Of a stretch of 33,842 bases of DNA, positions 1 to 8,221 are shown piece after piece. The DNA is taken from positions 1 to 33,842 of the forward strand of contig CAMDSM010000002.1 of assembly GCA_945906905.1 (NCBI GenBank), given 5' to 3'. The notes beneath the pieces are model-generated. The model was not told the origin of the DNA and searched no databases. It saw only the letters and a program-made list of their open reading frames with translations. How positions within the stretch are numbered: position 1 is the stretch's first letter; each line of letters begins with the position of its first letter. This DNA comes from Altererythrobacter xiamenensis (GTDB lineage: Bacteria; Pseudomonadota; Alphaproteobacteria; Sphingomonadales; Sphingomonadaceae). Both the position numbers and the translations under genes were made by a program.

Positions 1-2058
1 GGTCGAACAGCCGAGCGCGAGGCCGAGCGCGAACACGATACCGCCCTCGATCTGTTGCAGGGCAATGTCGCGATTGAGCACACGGCCGATGTTCACCGCC
101 GCCGAAATTTCCTCCACCCCCAGCCCGTGCTCACCCGCTCCGGCGCGGGCGACAATGGCGATGCGGGCAGTGGCCCCGCCGATTGTCATCCGGTGGCAGG
201 CGATCCCCTGGCCCGTGCCGCGCGCACCGCCGTCCCACTCACCCAGCCGCGCCGCGCGTTGCAGGCAATCGACCAGCAACGGATCACTGCCGAGCATCGA
301 GATGCGAAAGCTCATCGGCTCAAACTGGCCCCTGAGCGCCACCTCGTTGATGAAGCTCTCCATCATGAAACAGGTCAGGCCATGGGCATTGCCGCGCATC
401 CGGCCGGCCGGCAACGGCAGCTCGACCGGTATATGATAGAGCGCCATATTGGCGATGCCATAGGGCGGGTCGAGCCCTTCCAGCGCCATTGGATCAGCCG
501 ATCCGCTCACCGCATCAATCGCCGCCCAACTGGTCAGGTTGTCAAACAGACGGTGACCGAATTCCAACGCGGCGGGCGGCGTAGCGACGCGCGCACGTAG
601 CGCGGCGATCCGTCCATCGGGGGTCAACTGCGCGCCGATCAACCCGGCGGCGGGCGGGCGCGGTTGCAAGCACAATTGTTCCTCGCCCCGGCTCCACGTG
701 AGCTGCACCGGACGCTCAAGCTCGCGCGCGATCAGGGCCGCTTCGATGGCGTGGTCGTGTTCCAGCCGCCGGTCAAAACTGCCGCCTGCGGGCATCGGAT
801 AGAGCACCACATCGGCGAGGCTGAGGCCAATCGCCTTGCCCGCCGCCGCCCGCGCCGCTTCGGGTGCCTGGCTCGCCATCCACAGTTCCAGCCTTCCGGC
901 GACCAGCCGCGCGGTAACGCTGGCGGTCTCGACCGTGGCATGGACCACTGGCGCAATATCGAAACGCAGCGCGAAGCTGGGCGTATAGGCGCTGTCACCC
1001 TCGCCGCGCTGGTGCAGAATCACGCCCTTGCCGCGCCGCACCGCATCATCGAGCGCGGCCTCAATCCGTTCGGTGCGGACCATTTTTTCGGCGGCAAAGC
1101 GCGGGTTCATCGCAGTCAGTGCCTGTTCGGCGGTCCACCAGTCGGTCGCCGCCGTGGCCAGCCAGCGTTTGCCGCGCACCACGCCGACCAGCCCGCGCAT
1201 TCCGCTGACGTTTTGCACGTCATAGCCGACCAGCTCGGCCTGATCACGCGGCCCGTGGCGGATCGCAGCGTGGACCATGTCCGGCAGGCGGACATCGCCT
1301 GCGAAAGTCCACGAGCCATCGACCTTGCTCGGCAGATCGAGCCGGGGGAAGGCGAGTTCGGGCAAGGCATCGCCCGCAACCTCGGCATCGGCAGCCGAAG
1401 CGGGATCGCGCGGCGCTTGCGGCCGCAACGGCGGTGGATCGGGGGCTTCGTAGTCCGCCGCCTCCAGCGCCAGTTCAGCAAAACTCAGCCGCTGTTCGCC
1501 GTGCAGCACAAAGCCACCATCGGCCTCGCATTCCTCCCAGCCCACACCCCAGCGCGTCGCCGCGGCCATTTGCAGCATCGCGCGGGCCGAGGCCGCGGCG
1601 AGGCGGCAGGGCATTTCATAGGCGGCCATGCTCAGGCCTTCTGCCGTGGCGCTGAAGCGCTCCCCCTCGGCCCAGCGGCGCAGGAAATAATCGTCCGGCT
1701 CATCATTCAGCGCGGCAATGCGCGGGCGCCACAATTCGTGCCAGTGGGCAGCCAGCGGCAGATTGGCATAGGCCCCGCTGACCGGAGCGGGCTCGACCGC
1801 CATCTGCCGCCAATCCGCCCCCAGCTCCATAGCCACCACTTGCGGCAGCAGGGTGGTGATGCCCTGCCCCATTTCCAGCTGCGGCACGGCCACGGTAATC
1901 ACACCATCGGAGGCAATCTTGAGCCAGGCGTCAAATGCCACCTCACCCGCAAGCGGAGTCAGCGGACTGTCAAACCGGCGCGGCAGCAGCGAGAATACCA
2001 CCAGCAGGCCGCCGCCAGCCGCAGCCCCCGTCAACAGTCTGCGCCTGCTCAGCTTCAA
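1..2058 (-). CDS. Xanthine dehydrogenase-family molybdopterin-binding subunit (IorB-like), 3'-truncated by window edge
   Basis: Hand translation of the minus strand gives one open frame of about 686 codons that runs off the left edge, which explains its absence from the ORF track. The N-terminus carries a Tat-like signal (SRRRLLTGAAAGGG then a hydrophobic run). It is followed by typical large-subunit Moco stretches such as LEMGQGITTLLP and QIEGGIVFALGLALG. The family is periplasmic aldehyde or isoquinoline-type oxidoreductases that hydroxylate a carbonyl or N-heterocycle using a Mo-cytosine dinucleotide cofactor and a separate 2Fe-2S subunit. The substrate cannot be told. The start must be TTG at 2058: an in-frame TAG lies six codons upstream, no ATG or GTG lies between, and AGAGGAG precedes it. 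The catalytic C-terminal Glu lies outside the window. It lies 36 bp downstream of the Mrp gene on the same strand. No 2Fe-2S partner is visible here. The family is sure; the function is not. Confidence 0.85.
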   Translation of the reverse strand, partial: MKLSRRRLLTGAAAGGGLLVVFSLLPRRFDSPLTPLAGEVAFDAWLKIASDGVITVAVPQLEMGQGITTLLPQVVAMELGADWRQMAVEPAPVSGAYANLPLAAHWHELWRPRIAALNDEPDDYFLRRWAEGERFSATAEGLSMAAYEMPCRLAAASARAMLQMAAATRWGVGWEECEADGGFVLHGEQRLSFAELALEAADYEAPDPPPLRPQAPRDPASAADAEVAGDALPELAFPRLDLPSKVDGSWTFAGDVRLPDMVHAAIRHGPRDQAELVGYDVQNVSGMRGLVGVVRGKRWLATAATDWWTAEQALTAMNPRFAAEKMVRTERIEAALDDAVRRGKGVILHQRGEGDSAYTPSFALRFDIAPVVHATVETASVTARLVAGRLELWMASQAPEAARAAAGKAIGLSLADVVLYPMPAGGSFDRRLEHDHAIEAALIARELERPVQLTWSRGEEQLCLQPRPPAAGLIGAQLTPDGRIAALRARVATPPAALEFGHRLFDNLTSWAAIDAVSGSADPMALEGLDPPYGIANMALYHIPVELPLPAGRMRGNAHGLTCFMMESFINEVALRGQFEPMSFRISMLGSDPLLVDCLQRAARLGEWDGGARGTGQGIACHRMTIGGATARIAIVARAGAGEHGLGVEEISAAVNIGRVLNRDIALQQIEGGIVFALGLALGCST

Positions 2059-2094
2059 CGCCCTTGTGCTCCTCTAGACCCGTTTAGACTGCGC

Positions 2095-3063
2095 TTATGT
2101 GCGCTTAGCGTCCAGCCAATCCGCCAATTTTGCCGCAATCGCAGCGAATACCGCGCCTTGCTCGCTATTGTTGGCGGCGGGCGGCTGGCCGGTGTCGCTG
2201 GCAATGCGGATCGCCATATCCAGCGGCACCCGGCCAAGGAAGGCATGGCCCATGTGCGCGGCAGCGGCCTGTCCACCGCCGCTGCCGAACGGATTGCTCA
2301 CCTCGCCGCAGTGCGGGCAGGCGTATCCGGCCATATTCTCGACCATTCCCACCACCGGAATCCCGGCCTGCGTGAACAGGTCAATCGCGCGGGTGGCATC
2401 GATCAACGCCAGATCTTGCGGAGTGGTGACGATCACCGCGCCATCGGGCTTGAACTTCTGCATCATGGTCAGCTGGACATCGCCGGTGCCGGGCGGAAGA
2501 TCGACCAGCAGCAGCTCGGCATCGCCCCAGTCGGCCTCCATCATCTGCGTCAGCGCCTGGCCGACCATCGGCCCGCGCCAGGCAATCGCCTTGCCGCCTT
2601 CGACCAGCTGCGCCATCGACAGCAGCCGCACGCCAAATTCGCTTTCCACTGGAATCAGCATATTGCCCTCGGCGCGAGGTTTTCCGCGCGCCGGATCGAG
2701 CAGCATCACTTGGCTCGGGCCATAGATATCGGCATCGACCACGCCCACCTTGCGACCCATGCCCGCCAGCGCCACCGCCAGATTGGCCGTCAATGTCGAC
2801 TTGCCAACCCCGCCCTTGCCCGATCCGACCGCGATGATCCGGCGTTTGACCCGCTCCGACATCAGCGCCACCCGCACCTCGGAAACGCCGGGGACGGCGG
2901 CCACGGCCACTTCCAGTTCCTTCTGCAATTGCGTTGCCGCGCTGCGACCCAAGGCCCCGGCATCGGCGATGATCGTGGCCACGCCATCAACAAATTTGAC
3001 CGACCGGACCATGGCGGAAAGTTCGCTGGGAATGGCTTGCTGGATGATTTCTATGCTGCTCAT
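2095..3063 (-). CDS. apbC: Mrp/ApbC-family iron-sulfur carrier P-loop ATPase
   Basis: This 322-aa protein has a degenerate MIP18/DUF59-like N-terminal domain (about residues 1-70) and then a deviant Walker A motif, GKGGVGKST, at about 82-90. It also has the MRP signature DADIYGPS, DLPPGTGDVQ and a CPHC cysteine pair near residue 240, which in this family bridges a labile 4Fe-4S cluster between two subunits. Members act in the cytoplasm as scaffold or carrier proteins that deliver Fe-S clusters to apo-enzymes. Length and domain order are normal. The start (ATG, MSSIEII) is the first in the frame. It is transcribed divergently from hflK across an 84-bp gap and is followed 36 bp later by the molybdoenzyme gene. 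Co-transcription is plausible because that enzyme family depends on Fe-S partners, but this is inference. Confidence 0.93.
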   Translation of the reverse strand: MSSIEIIQQAIPSELSAMVRSVKFVDGVATIIADAGALGRSAATQLQKELEVAVAAVPGVSEVRVALMSERVKRRIIAVGSGKGGVGKSTLTANLAVALAGMGRKVGVVDADIYGPSQVMLLDPARGKPRAEGNMLIPVESEFGVRLLSMAQLVEGGKAIAWRGPMVGQALTQMMEADWGDAELLLVDLPPGTGDVQLTMMQKFKPDGAVIVTTPQDLALIDATRAIDLFTQAGIPVVGMVENMAGYACPHCGEVSNPFGSGGGQAAAAHMGHAFLGRVPLDMAIRIASDTGQPPAANNSEQGAVFAAIAAKLADWLDAKRT

Positions 3064-3147
3064 CGCGCCCTGCTAGCGGCAGAAGTGCAGGCGTGCAGCG
3101 AAAATTGCGCAGCCTTCCCCTGTTTTTTGCCGATTTGGCCCCTATAG

Positions 3148-4389
3148 ATGTTCTCTATGGAGAGATCAGGGTCAAGATTGAGCGAATTGTTCGGACGCAT
3201 CGGGCTGGCAATGGCCGGCAAACGCAACCCCTGGGGCACTCCCCCGGGCGGTGATGGCGGCGATGGCAGTGATAGCCGTGGCAGTCCTGAGGGCGAACAG
3301 CCGGCGGAACCCGCAGCGGAGGGTAATGACGATGCCCCGCGCGGCCCGCGCAATCCGTGGCAACCCGCTGGTGGCGGGGGCAGTGGTGGTGGGGGCGAGC
3401 CTGATCGCCCGCGGCGCTCGGCCTCGATCGAGGATCTGTTCCGCCAGCGTGGCCCCGAAGGCCCGCGCAAGGGCGGCGGCGGTCCGCGCGGCCCCAATTT
3501 CCGCCTGCCTGAACGCCCCGGCGGCGGCAGCTGGCTGCCGCTGATAGTGGGCGGTGTGGCGGTGATCTGGCTGTTTGTATCCTCGGTCCATTTCATCCAG
3601 CCGCGCGAGCAGGCCGTGGTCACATGGTTTGGCGGGCGGTTCTCTCACACGCTCAATCCCGGCACCAATTTCACCATGCCGTGGCCGGTCCACACGGTGG
3701 ACGTGGAAAGCGTCAGCGACATTCGCCTTGAACGCATTCCGGACGGCAACGAGGAAAAGCTGATCCTCACCGCCGACCAGAACCTGGTCAACCTGAGCTA
3801 TCTGATCCGCTGGAACATTTCGGACCTGTCGCTCTATCGCTTCCAGCTGGAGCAGCCGAACGAAACGATGCGCGAAATCGGCGAAGCGACGATGCGCGCA
3901 GCGGTAGCTGAACAGACTCTCGACCGGGTGCTGACCGGCGAAGGCCGTGCGGCGATCGAAGGCCAGGTGATGACCAATATGCAGGCCATCCTCGATGCCT
4001 TCCATTCGGGCATTCAGGTGCAGGGCGTTGAAATCGGCCGCACCGACGCGCCCGAAGAAGTGATCGAGAGCTTCAACGACGTGCTCGCTGCCCGCCAGGA
4101 TGCCGAACGTAATATCAACGATGCCCGCCGCTTTGAGCAGCAAGTGCTGGCTCAGGCGCAAGGCGATGCCACAGCCTTCAACAATATCTATGCCGAGTAT
4201 CGCCTGGCCCCCGAGGTCACCCGGCGCAGGCTCTACTACGAAACCATGGAGGCCGTGCTGTCACGCACCGACAAGACTATCGTCGAAGCAGCTGGTGTGA
4301 CCCCCTATCTGGCACTGCCCGAACTGCGCCGCCGCGCGGCAGCGTCTGCCGCGCCAGCACCTGCTGCCTCCGCCACAGGAGGGCAGTAA
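3148..4389 (+). CDS. hflK: FtsH protease activity modulator HflK
   Basis: HflK is an inner-membrane SPFH/Band 7 protein that with HflC forms a large periplasm-facing cage around FtsH and modulates its proteolysis. The 413-aa ORF has a long Gly/Pro-rich disordered N-terminus (GGGGSGGGGEPDRP) and one transmembrane segment at about 129-150 (WLPLIVGGVAVIWLF). The Band 7 domain follows (REQAVVTWFGGRFSHTLNPG), then an Ala/Arg/Glu-rich helical region and an Ala/Pro-rich tail. The start is uncertain. ATG 3148 has no clear Shine-Dalgarno sequence, ATG 3157 and TTG 3178 are in frame, and many HflKs begin close to the GKRNPWG motif. hflC begins one base after the stop, so the pair is an operon, and the HtrA gene follows. 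Confidence 0.95.
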   Translation: MFSMERSGSRLSELFGRIGLAMAGKRNPWGTPPGGDGGDGSDSRGSPEGEQPAEPAAEGNDDAPRGPRNPWQPAGGGGSGGGGEPDRPRRSASIEDLFRQRGPEGPRKGGGGPRGPNFRLPERPGGGSWLPLIVGGVAVIWLFVSSVHFIQPREQAVVTWFGGRFSHTLNPGTNFTMPWPVHTVDVESVSDIRLERIPDGNEEKLILTADQNLVNLSYLIRWNISDLSLYRFQLEQPNETMREIGEATMRAAVAEQTLDRVLTGEGRAAIEGQVMTNMQAILDAFHSGIQVQGVEIGRTDAPEEVIESFNDVLAARQDAERNINDARRFEQQVLAQAQGDATAFNNIYAEYRLAPEVTRRRLYYETMEAVLSRTDKTIVEAAGVTPYLALPELRRRAAASAAPAPAASATGGQ

Positions 4390-4390
4390 C

Positions 4391-5224
4391 ATGTGGGAAA
4401 CGCACAAGTCCTCGATCATCGCGGTCGGTGTTGCGCTGGTCGTTCTACTCGCCTCGCTGGTGATCGTGCCCGAGACGCATCAGGGGGTGAAAATCCGCGC
4501 CGGCCAACCGGTCGAAGTGATCAACCGCTTCGATCCAAGCCAACCTTATGGCCGGACCGGAGCGGGCCTGTGGTATCGCATCCCGCTGTATGAACGCATC
4601 CAGATGGTCGACCGCCGCGTGCTCGATCTGGAGATGGAACGGCAGGAAGTGCTGGCGATCGATCAGCAGCGGCTGGTGGTCGATGCCTATGCCCGCTTCC
4701 GCATCATCGATCCGGTGCTGATGGTCGAACGCGCCGGGACCGAGGGCCAGCTGCGCGCCGCGCTGCTGCCGATCATGAACTCTGCGCTGCGGCAGGAACT
4801 GGGCCGCCGCACTTTCGCCAGCCTGCTCACGCCCGAGCGCGGCAATGCCATGACCAACATCCGCACCGCGCTCGATCGACAGGCGCGGCAATATGGCGCG
4901 CAGATCCTCGATGTGCGGATCAAACGGGCCGACTTGCCCGATGGCACACCGCTGGAAGCCGCCTTCAGCCGGATGGAATCGGATCGTCAGGAAGAGGCCG
5001 AGACCATTCGTGCAGGCGGCCGGCGCGATGCCCAGATCATCCGGTCCGAGGCAGAAGCCGCCGCCGCGCGGACCTATGCCGATGCCTATAACAAGGACCC
5101 GGAGTTCTACGACTTCTACCGCGCCATGCAGTCCTATCGCCGCACGTTCGAGACCGGCGAGGGTGAAAGCTCGATCATCATGAGCCCGGACAACGAATAT
5201 CTGCGTCGTTTCCGGGGCGGTTGA
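4391..5224 (+). CDS. hflC: Protease modulator HflC
   Basis: This is the 277-aa SPFH partner of HflK. It has an N-terminal membrane anchor (about residues 8-27, SIIAVGVALVVLLASLVIVP) and a Band 7 domain beginning ETHQGVKIRAG. The segments VDRRVLDLEMERQEVLAIDQQ and DVRIKRADLP are typical of HflC. The C-terminal half is a charged helix (RQEEAETIRAGGRRDAQIIR) that ends in the usual DFYRAMQSYR region. It starts one base after the hflK stop, which implies translational coupling and roughly equal production, as the hetero-oligomeric cage requires. Length and order are normal for alphaproteobacteria. I see nothing unusual. Confidence 0.96.
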   Translation: MWETHKSSIIAVGVALVVLLASLVIVPETHQGVKIRAGQPVEVINRFDPSQPYGRTGAGLWYRIPLYERIQMVDRRVLDLEMERQEVLAIDQQRLVVDAYARFRIIDPVLMVERAGTEGQLRAALLPIMNSALRQELGRRTFASLLTPERGNAMTNIRTALDRQARQYGAQILDVRIKRADLPDGTPLEAAFSRMESDRQEEAETIRAGGRRDAQIIRSEAEAAAARTYADAYNKDPEFYDFYRAMQSYRRTFETGEGESSIIMSPDNEYLRRFRGG

Positions 5225-5248
5225 GGACGGACAATCCGGGCGTAATCC

Positions 5249-5297
5249 CCTGAACCGAACAAGACCGACTACATTTGTCGTTCAATGGCGGTTCAGG
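5249..5297. promoter_or_regulatory. Perfect 9-bp inverted repeat upstream of htrA
   Basis: CCTGAACCG (5249-5257) is repeated exactly in inverted orientation as CGGTTCAGG (5289-5297) around a 31-bp spacer. Inside it a CGAAC (5256-5260) lies 18 bp before CGTT, which resembles but does not match the alphaproteobacterial general-stress sigma (EcfG) pattern GGAAC-N16/17-CGTT. It sits in the 131-bp gap between hflC and the HtrA start. It may be an operator, a stress promoter or a leader hairpin. The sequence alone does not decide. Confidence 0.4.
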
Positions 5298-5355
5298 CGC
5301 GCTCGGCTCGAACGGGCCAGGCAGATGGGCCAGGGGGCACATCAATAAGATAAGG

Positions 5356-6873
5356 ATGAACAAGGACGTGAAGCCAGTGCGCTATTCTTACGGCATCACC
5401 TCGGCCCTGCTTAGTGGCGTGGCCGCCCTCTGCCTGCTCACCAGCCTGCCTGCGGGCGCGCAGGAAGCCCAGCATGAGCAGCTGCGTGGCAGCAGCCGGG
5501 CCGTGCCAGTGGCGGGCGCGCCTGCCAGTTTTGCTGAACTGACTACAACGCTGATGCCCGCAGTGGTCAACATCTCCGCCCGCCAAAGCGTGCCCGTCAC
5601 CGAAGATCCGCGCCCCAATGGTCCGCGCGTAGAGGCGGTTGCGCTGGGATCGGGCTTCCTGATTTCTGCCGATGGCTATCTTGTCACCAACAACCATGTG
5701 GTCCACCCCGATCCCCGCGCGCGGCTGCTGACCTTGTCGGTCACTCTGGCCGATGGCACAGAATATGATGCCGAGCTGGTTGGGCAGGACGAGGCCAGCG
5801 ATCTGGCCGTGCTCAAGATCACCCGCCCGCGCGCCTTCCCGTTTGTGGCATTTGGCGATTCGGACCGGGCACATGTAGGCGATTGGGTAGTCGCCATCGG
5901 CAATCCCTTCGGCCTTGATGGCACGGTAACCAGCGGGATTATCTCCGCGCTCAACCGCTCCACCGGCAGCCGCGGCGCCTTTGATCGCAGCATCCAGACC
6001 GATGCCAGCATCAATTCGGGCAATTCGGGTGGTCCTTTGTTCGACATGGCCGGGCGGGTGATCGGCATCAATCGCTTCATCCTGTCGCCTTCGGGCGGCA
6101 ATATCGGCATCGGCATGGCCATCCCGGCGTCCGACGCTGAACCCATCGTGCGCCAGCTGATCAGCGGCGAGCCAATCCAGCGCGGCTTTATCGGCGTGCA
6201 GATTGACGCGGTAGACGAGGATTTTGCCGAGGCGCTGGGAATTGCTGAAAACAGCGGTGAATTCATCCAGTCGGTGCAGCCCGGCCAGCCCGCCGCCGCG
6301 GCCGGCCTACAAGCAGCCGATGTGGTCACATCGGTCAATGACGAGGATATTACCCGCGACCGCAGCCTGTCCTATATCGTCAGCAATATCCGCCCAGGCA
6401 CACGCGTGCCGCTGGTCTATGTCCGCGATGGGCAGGAACGGCGCACCACCGTTACCGTGGGTCGCCGCCCGAGCGAGGACGACCTGCGCGCAGGCCAACC
6501 CGAAACCTTTGATCCCGCGCAGGAAGGCGCGGATCAGCTGGAACCAGGCCAGGGACGCGGGGCGTCCGAAGTCGTAATGGGCCTGCGGGTGTCGGCAATC
6601 ACGCCCATTATTGCGCGCGGCCTTGGTGCCGGGCCAGAAATGGCTGGCGTGGTGGTTCTGGCGGTCGATCCCACCGCCGATGCCGCCCGCAAGGGGCTGG
6701 TGCGCGGCTTTGTCATCCATGCGGCCAATGGCAAGCCGGTGAGCACGCCCGAGGAACTGGAGGCGGTGGTTATCGCCGCCATGGCCGCCGATCGCGACGC
6801 CGTCCTGCTGCGTATCAGCGCTCGCGGCCAGCCCGAACGCTCAGTGCCGGTGCGCTTGCGCAGCCCGGGTTGA
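5356..6873 (+). CDS. degP: Do/HtrA-family periplasmic serine endoprotease with two PDZ domains
   Basis: This protein degrades or refolds damaged proteins in the periplasm. I place the start at ATG 5356, preceded by AAGATAAGG, rather than at TTG 5275 of the track. This gives 505 aa with a signal peptide ending near LPAGAQA-type residues (about 36). The trypsin-like domain shows the full triad: His114 (NNHVVHP), Asp149 (ASDLAVLKI) and Ser224 (SGNSGGPLFD). PDZ1 is at about 300-390 (RGFIGVQIDAVDED, GDGS-type loop) and PDZ2 at about 415-500. Placement directly after hflKC groups membrane and periplasmic protein quality control, a common alphaproteobacterial order. The 131-bp upstream gap with an inverted repeat suggests a separate, possibly stress-responsive, promoter. 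DegP and DegQ cannot be told apart here. Confidence 0.94.
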   Translation: MNKDVKPVRYSYGITSALLSGVAALCLLTSLPAGAQEAQHEQLRGSSRAVPVAGAPASFAELTTTLMPAVVNISARQSVPVTEDPRPNGPRVEAVALGSGFLISADGYLVTNNHVVHPDPRARLLTLSVTLADGTEYDAELVGQDEASDLAVLKITRPRAFPFVAFGDSDRAHVGDWVVAIGNPFGLDGTVTSGIISALNRSTGSRGAFDRSIQTDASINSGNSGGPLFDMAGRVIGINRFILSPSGGNIGIGMAIPASDAEPIVRQLISGEPIQRGFIGVQIDAVDEDFAEALGIAENSGEFIQSVQPGQPAAAAGLQAADVVTSVNDEDITRDRSLSYIVSNIRPGTRVPLVYVRDGQERRTTVTVGRRPSEDDLRAGQPETFDPAQEGADQLEPGQGRGASEVVMGLRVSAITPIIARGLGAGPEMAGVVVLAVDPTADAARKGLVRGFVIHAANGKPVSTPEELEAVVIAAMAADRDAVLLRISARGQPERSVPVRLRSPG

Positions 6874-6886
6874 TCCGGGCAAGCGC
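6852..6886 (+). terminator. Hairpin spanning the htrA stop codon
   Basis: GCCCGG (6863-6868) pairs with CCGGGC (6875-6880), and the outer GCGCTT (6852-6857) pairs with AAGCGC (6881-6886) with a 5-nt bulge. The loop GTTGAT contains the htrA stop codon. There is no U-tract after it on the plus strand, so it is at best an imperfect terminator or a 3'-end stabilising stem. Confidence 0.4.
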
Positions 6887-6899
6887 GTCAAAAAGCGCT

Positions 6900-7391
6900 C
6901 TAGGCAGCCTGCTTGCCGGTTTCCGGCGCGGTGCTCCATGGCGCTGTTCCAACCGTGCCAGCGGCATCGCCAGCAGTCGTAGCGGTTGCCAGGCACACCA
7001 GCGTTTCACCCAGCGTCCGCGGCCCGAACAAGGCCCGCATCGGCAACCACAAGGGCGCTGTCAGCAGACGGCGCAGCGGCGTGGCAAAGGATGCGGTGGT
7101 CTCGACCATTTCGCAAGCAAAGCCGCATTCCTCAAGCATCAACGGCAATTGGCCGGCAGAAATGGCCGAAATATGCCGCTGGCTGCGATAGTTCTTTACG
7201 CCAAAGCCCCACAATTCACCCGTGGGCATGAATCTTATCCGGCCCTCGAAGAAGCCGATATTGGGGGTTGAAAGCACCAGCTTTCCACCTGGCTTGAGCA
7301 AAATGCGGCACTGTCTGAGGAAGTCTCGCGGATCGTCGAGATGTTCGATGGTTTCGGCAGCTGTCCCAGACCGGTGATGGCCGCGCGGCAC
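6900..7391 (-). pseudogene. SAM-dependent methyltransferase, C-terminal fragment lacking the cofactor-binding N-terminus
   Basis: The readable protein enters a class I methyltransferase fold at ETIEHLDDPRDFL, followed by LLKPGGKLVLSTPN (motifs II/III) and a plausible C-terminal half. The region that should come before it, including the glycine-rich SAM-binding motif I (E/DxGxGxG), is absent. The first dozen codons from ATG 7391 (MPRGHHRSGTAA) do not resemble the family. Instead they are the complement of the plus-strand fragment that starts here. A full-length relative would need roughly 70-120 more N-terminal residues. I infer loss of the 5' end at about 7355-7372. The stop (TAG at 6900-6902) is 26 bp from the htrA stop, a normal convergent arrangement. 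It is probably non-functional for methyl transfer. A very divergent start cannot be excluded without a search. Confidence 0.65.
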
Positions 7392-7615
7392 TGGCCCGCA
7401 GGCTGGCCGAGCAAGGCCACTGGCAGACCAATTTCATCGCGATTGCTGCCACATATCTGCCCGCAGAAAACTATGCCGACACAATAGTGCGCGCACAGGC
7501 ACTGGGTGCTCCGCTCGATTGTGGCAGGCTGCAGCAGGCGGTCACTCTGTTGCAACAAGCCGGAGCAGAGGCGGCGGCGGCGCGCTTTTGGCCGGGGGAA
7601 TGTCCGGCGGGTTGA
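7358..7615 (+). pseudogene. Unrecognised gene, C-terminal fragment without a start region
   Basis: The plus frame ending at TGA 7613-7615 reads as credible protein for about 85 codons (GRAALARRLAEQGHW, YLPAENYADTIVRAQALG, VTLLQQAGAEAAAARFWPGE). It is Ala/Leu/Gln-rich and helical, like the tail of a TPR or alpha-solenoid protein. Its stop lies three bases from the lptA stop, as expected for an ordinary convergent neighbour. Going upstream, sensible sequence ends near 7358-7372, exactly where the opposing methyltransferase fragment also loses its 5' part. No start codon with a ribosome site precedes it. I do not recognise the family. The reading as a truncated remnant rests on the shared breakpoint. 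Confidence 0.5.
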
Positions 7616-7618
7616 AAC

Positions 7619-8221
7619 CTAGTTCCGCTCGGGAACCGCAAATGTGCCCGACACGCGCCCGCCGCGGCTTTGCCCGGCCACGCCTGATCCGCCGCCATCG
7701 ACGCTCGACAAGCCGGTGTTGAGATCAATAACCAGCCGCCCGCCGTTGAGATTATCACCGCCGCGGCGCAAGACCACGCCGCCGGTCAGGATGATCACCT
7801 TGCGGTTGAAATCATAGATCCCGGCAGACCCGCTCGCCCGCTCATCCCCGCGCGTAACCACGACCCCGCCGGTGGCATCGACACGGCTGATCGTCAGCGC
7901 GCCGCTGTCATCATAGGCGATGGTGGTCCGTTCGGCTGTCAGCTGCATGTCACCCTGGCGGATCTGCACCCCGCCCGACAGGACAACGCGGTTCTGCCGG
8001 TCCTGCAATTCAATCCGGTCGGCCTCAAAGCTGACCGGCTGATTGGTGTTGAACCCGCCCAGCGCCTGTGCCCCGGCCATCGAGCCAAAGCCCAAGGCCG
8101 CCACTGCCCCCGCCAGCGCACCAGCGGCAAGACCGCGCCGGGCCAGTTGGCCGAGCGAGAGGCGTGGGTGTTCCATGGCGCCCAGCGATAGCCGATCAGC
8201 GCGGGCAAGCAAGCGGATCAT
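7619..8221 (-). CDS. lptA: LPS transport periplasmic protein LptA (OstA-like)
   Basis: LptA forms the periplasmic bridge that carries lipopolysaccharide from the LptBFGC complex to LptDE. The 200-aa product has a hydrophobic export segment (about residues 30-52, AAGALAGAVAALGFGSMAGAQA). The OstA/LptA beta-jellyroll begins NQPVSFEADRIELQDRQNRVVLSGGVQIRQGDMQLTA in outline, with the repeated G-V-x-(I/V) strands of the family. The ORF starts at ATG 8221, which overlaps the lptC stop by four bases (ATGA), giving strong translational coupling. An internal ATG (MEHPRLS) would still leave the export signal. The gene order rnd-lptC-lptA on one strand is compact and typical of sphingomonads. Confidence 0.88.
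   Translation of the reverse strand: MIRLLARADRLSLGAMEHPRLSLGQLARRGLAAGALAGAVAALGFGSMAGAQALGGFNTNQPVSFEADRIELQDRQNRVVLSGGVQIRQGDMQLTAERTTIAYDDSGALTISRVDATGGVVVTRGDERASGSAGIYDFNRKVIILTGGVVLRRGGDNLNGGRLVIDLNTGLSSVDGGGSGVAGQSRGGRVSGTFAVPERN

Noticed and set aside
664-3147. 827-aa plus-strand ORF
   Set aside because: It is antisense to the molybdoenzyme and Mrp genes. Its sequence is His/Arg/Gln-rich without motifs, whereas the minus frames show clear conserved domains.
7235-7558. 107-aa minus ORF across the breakpoint as an intact gene that would rule out truncation
   Set aside because: It is in another frame from both fragments, Cys/Ser-rich and motif-free. It does not explain the methyltransferase signature in the 6900-7391 frame.
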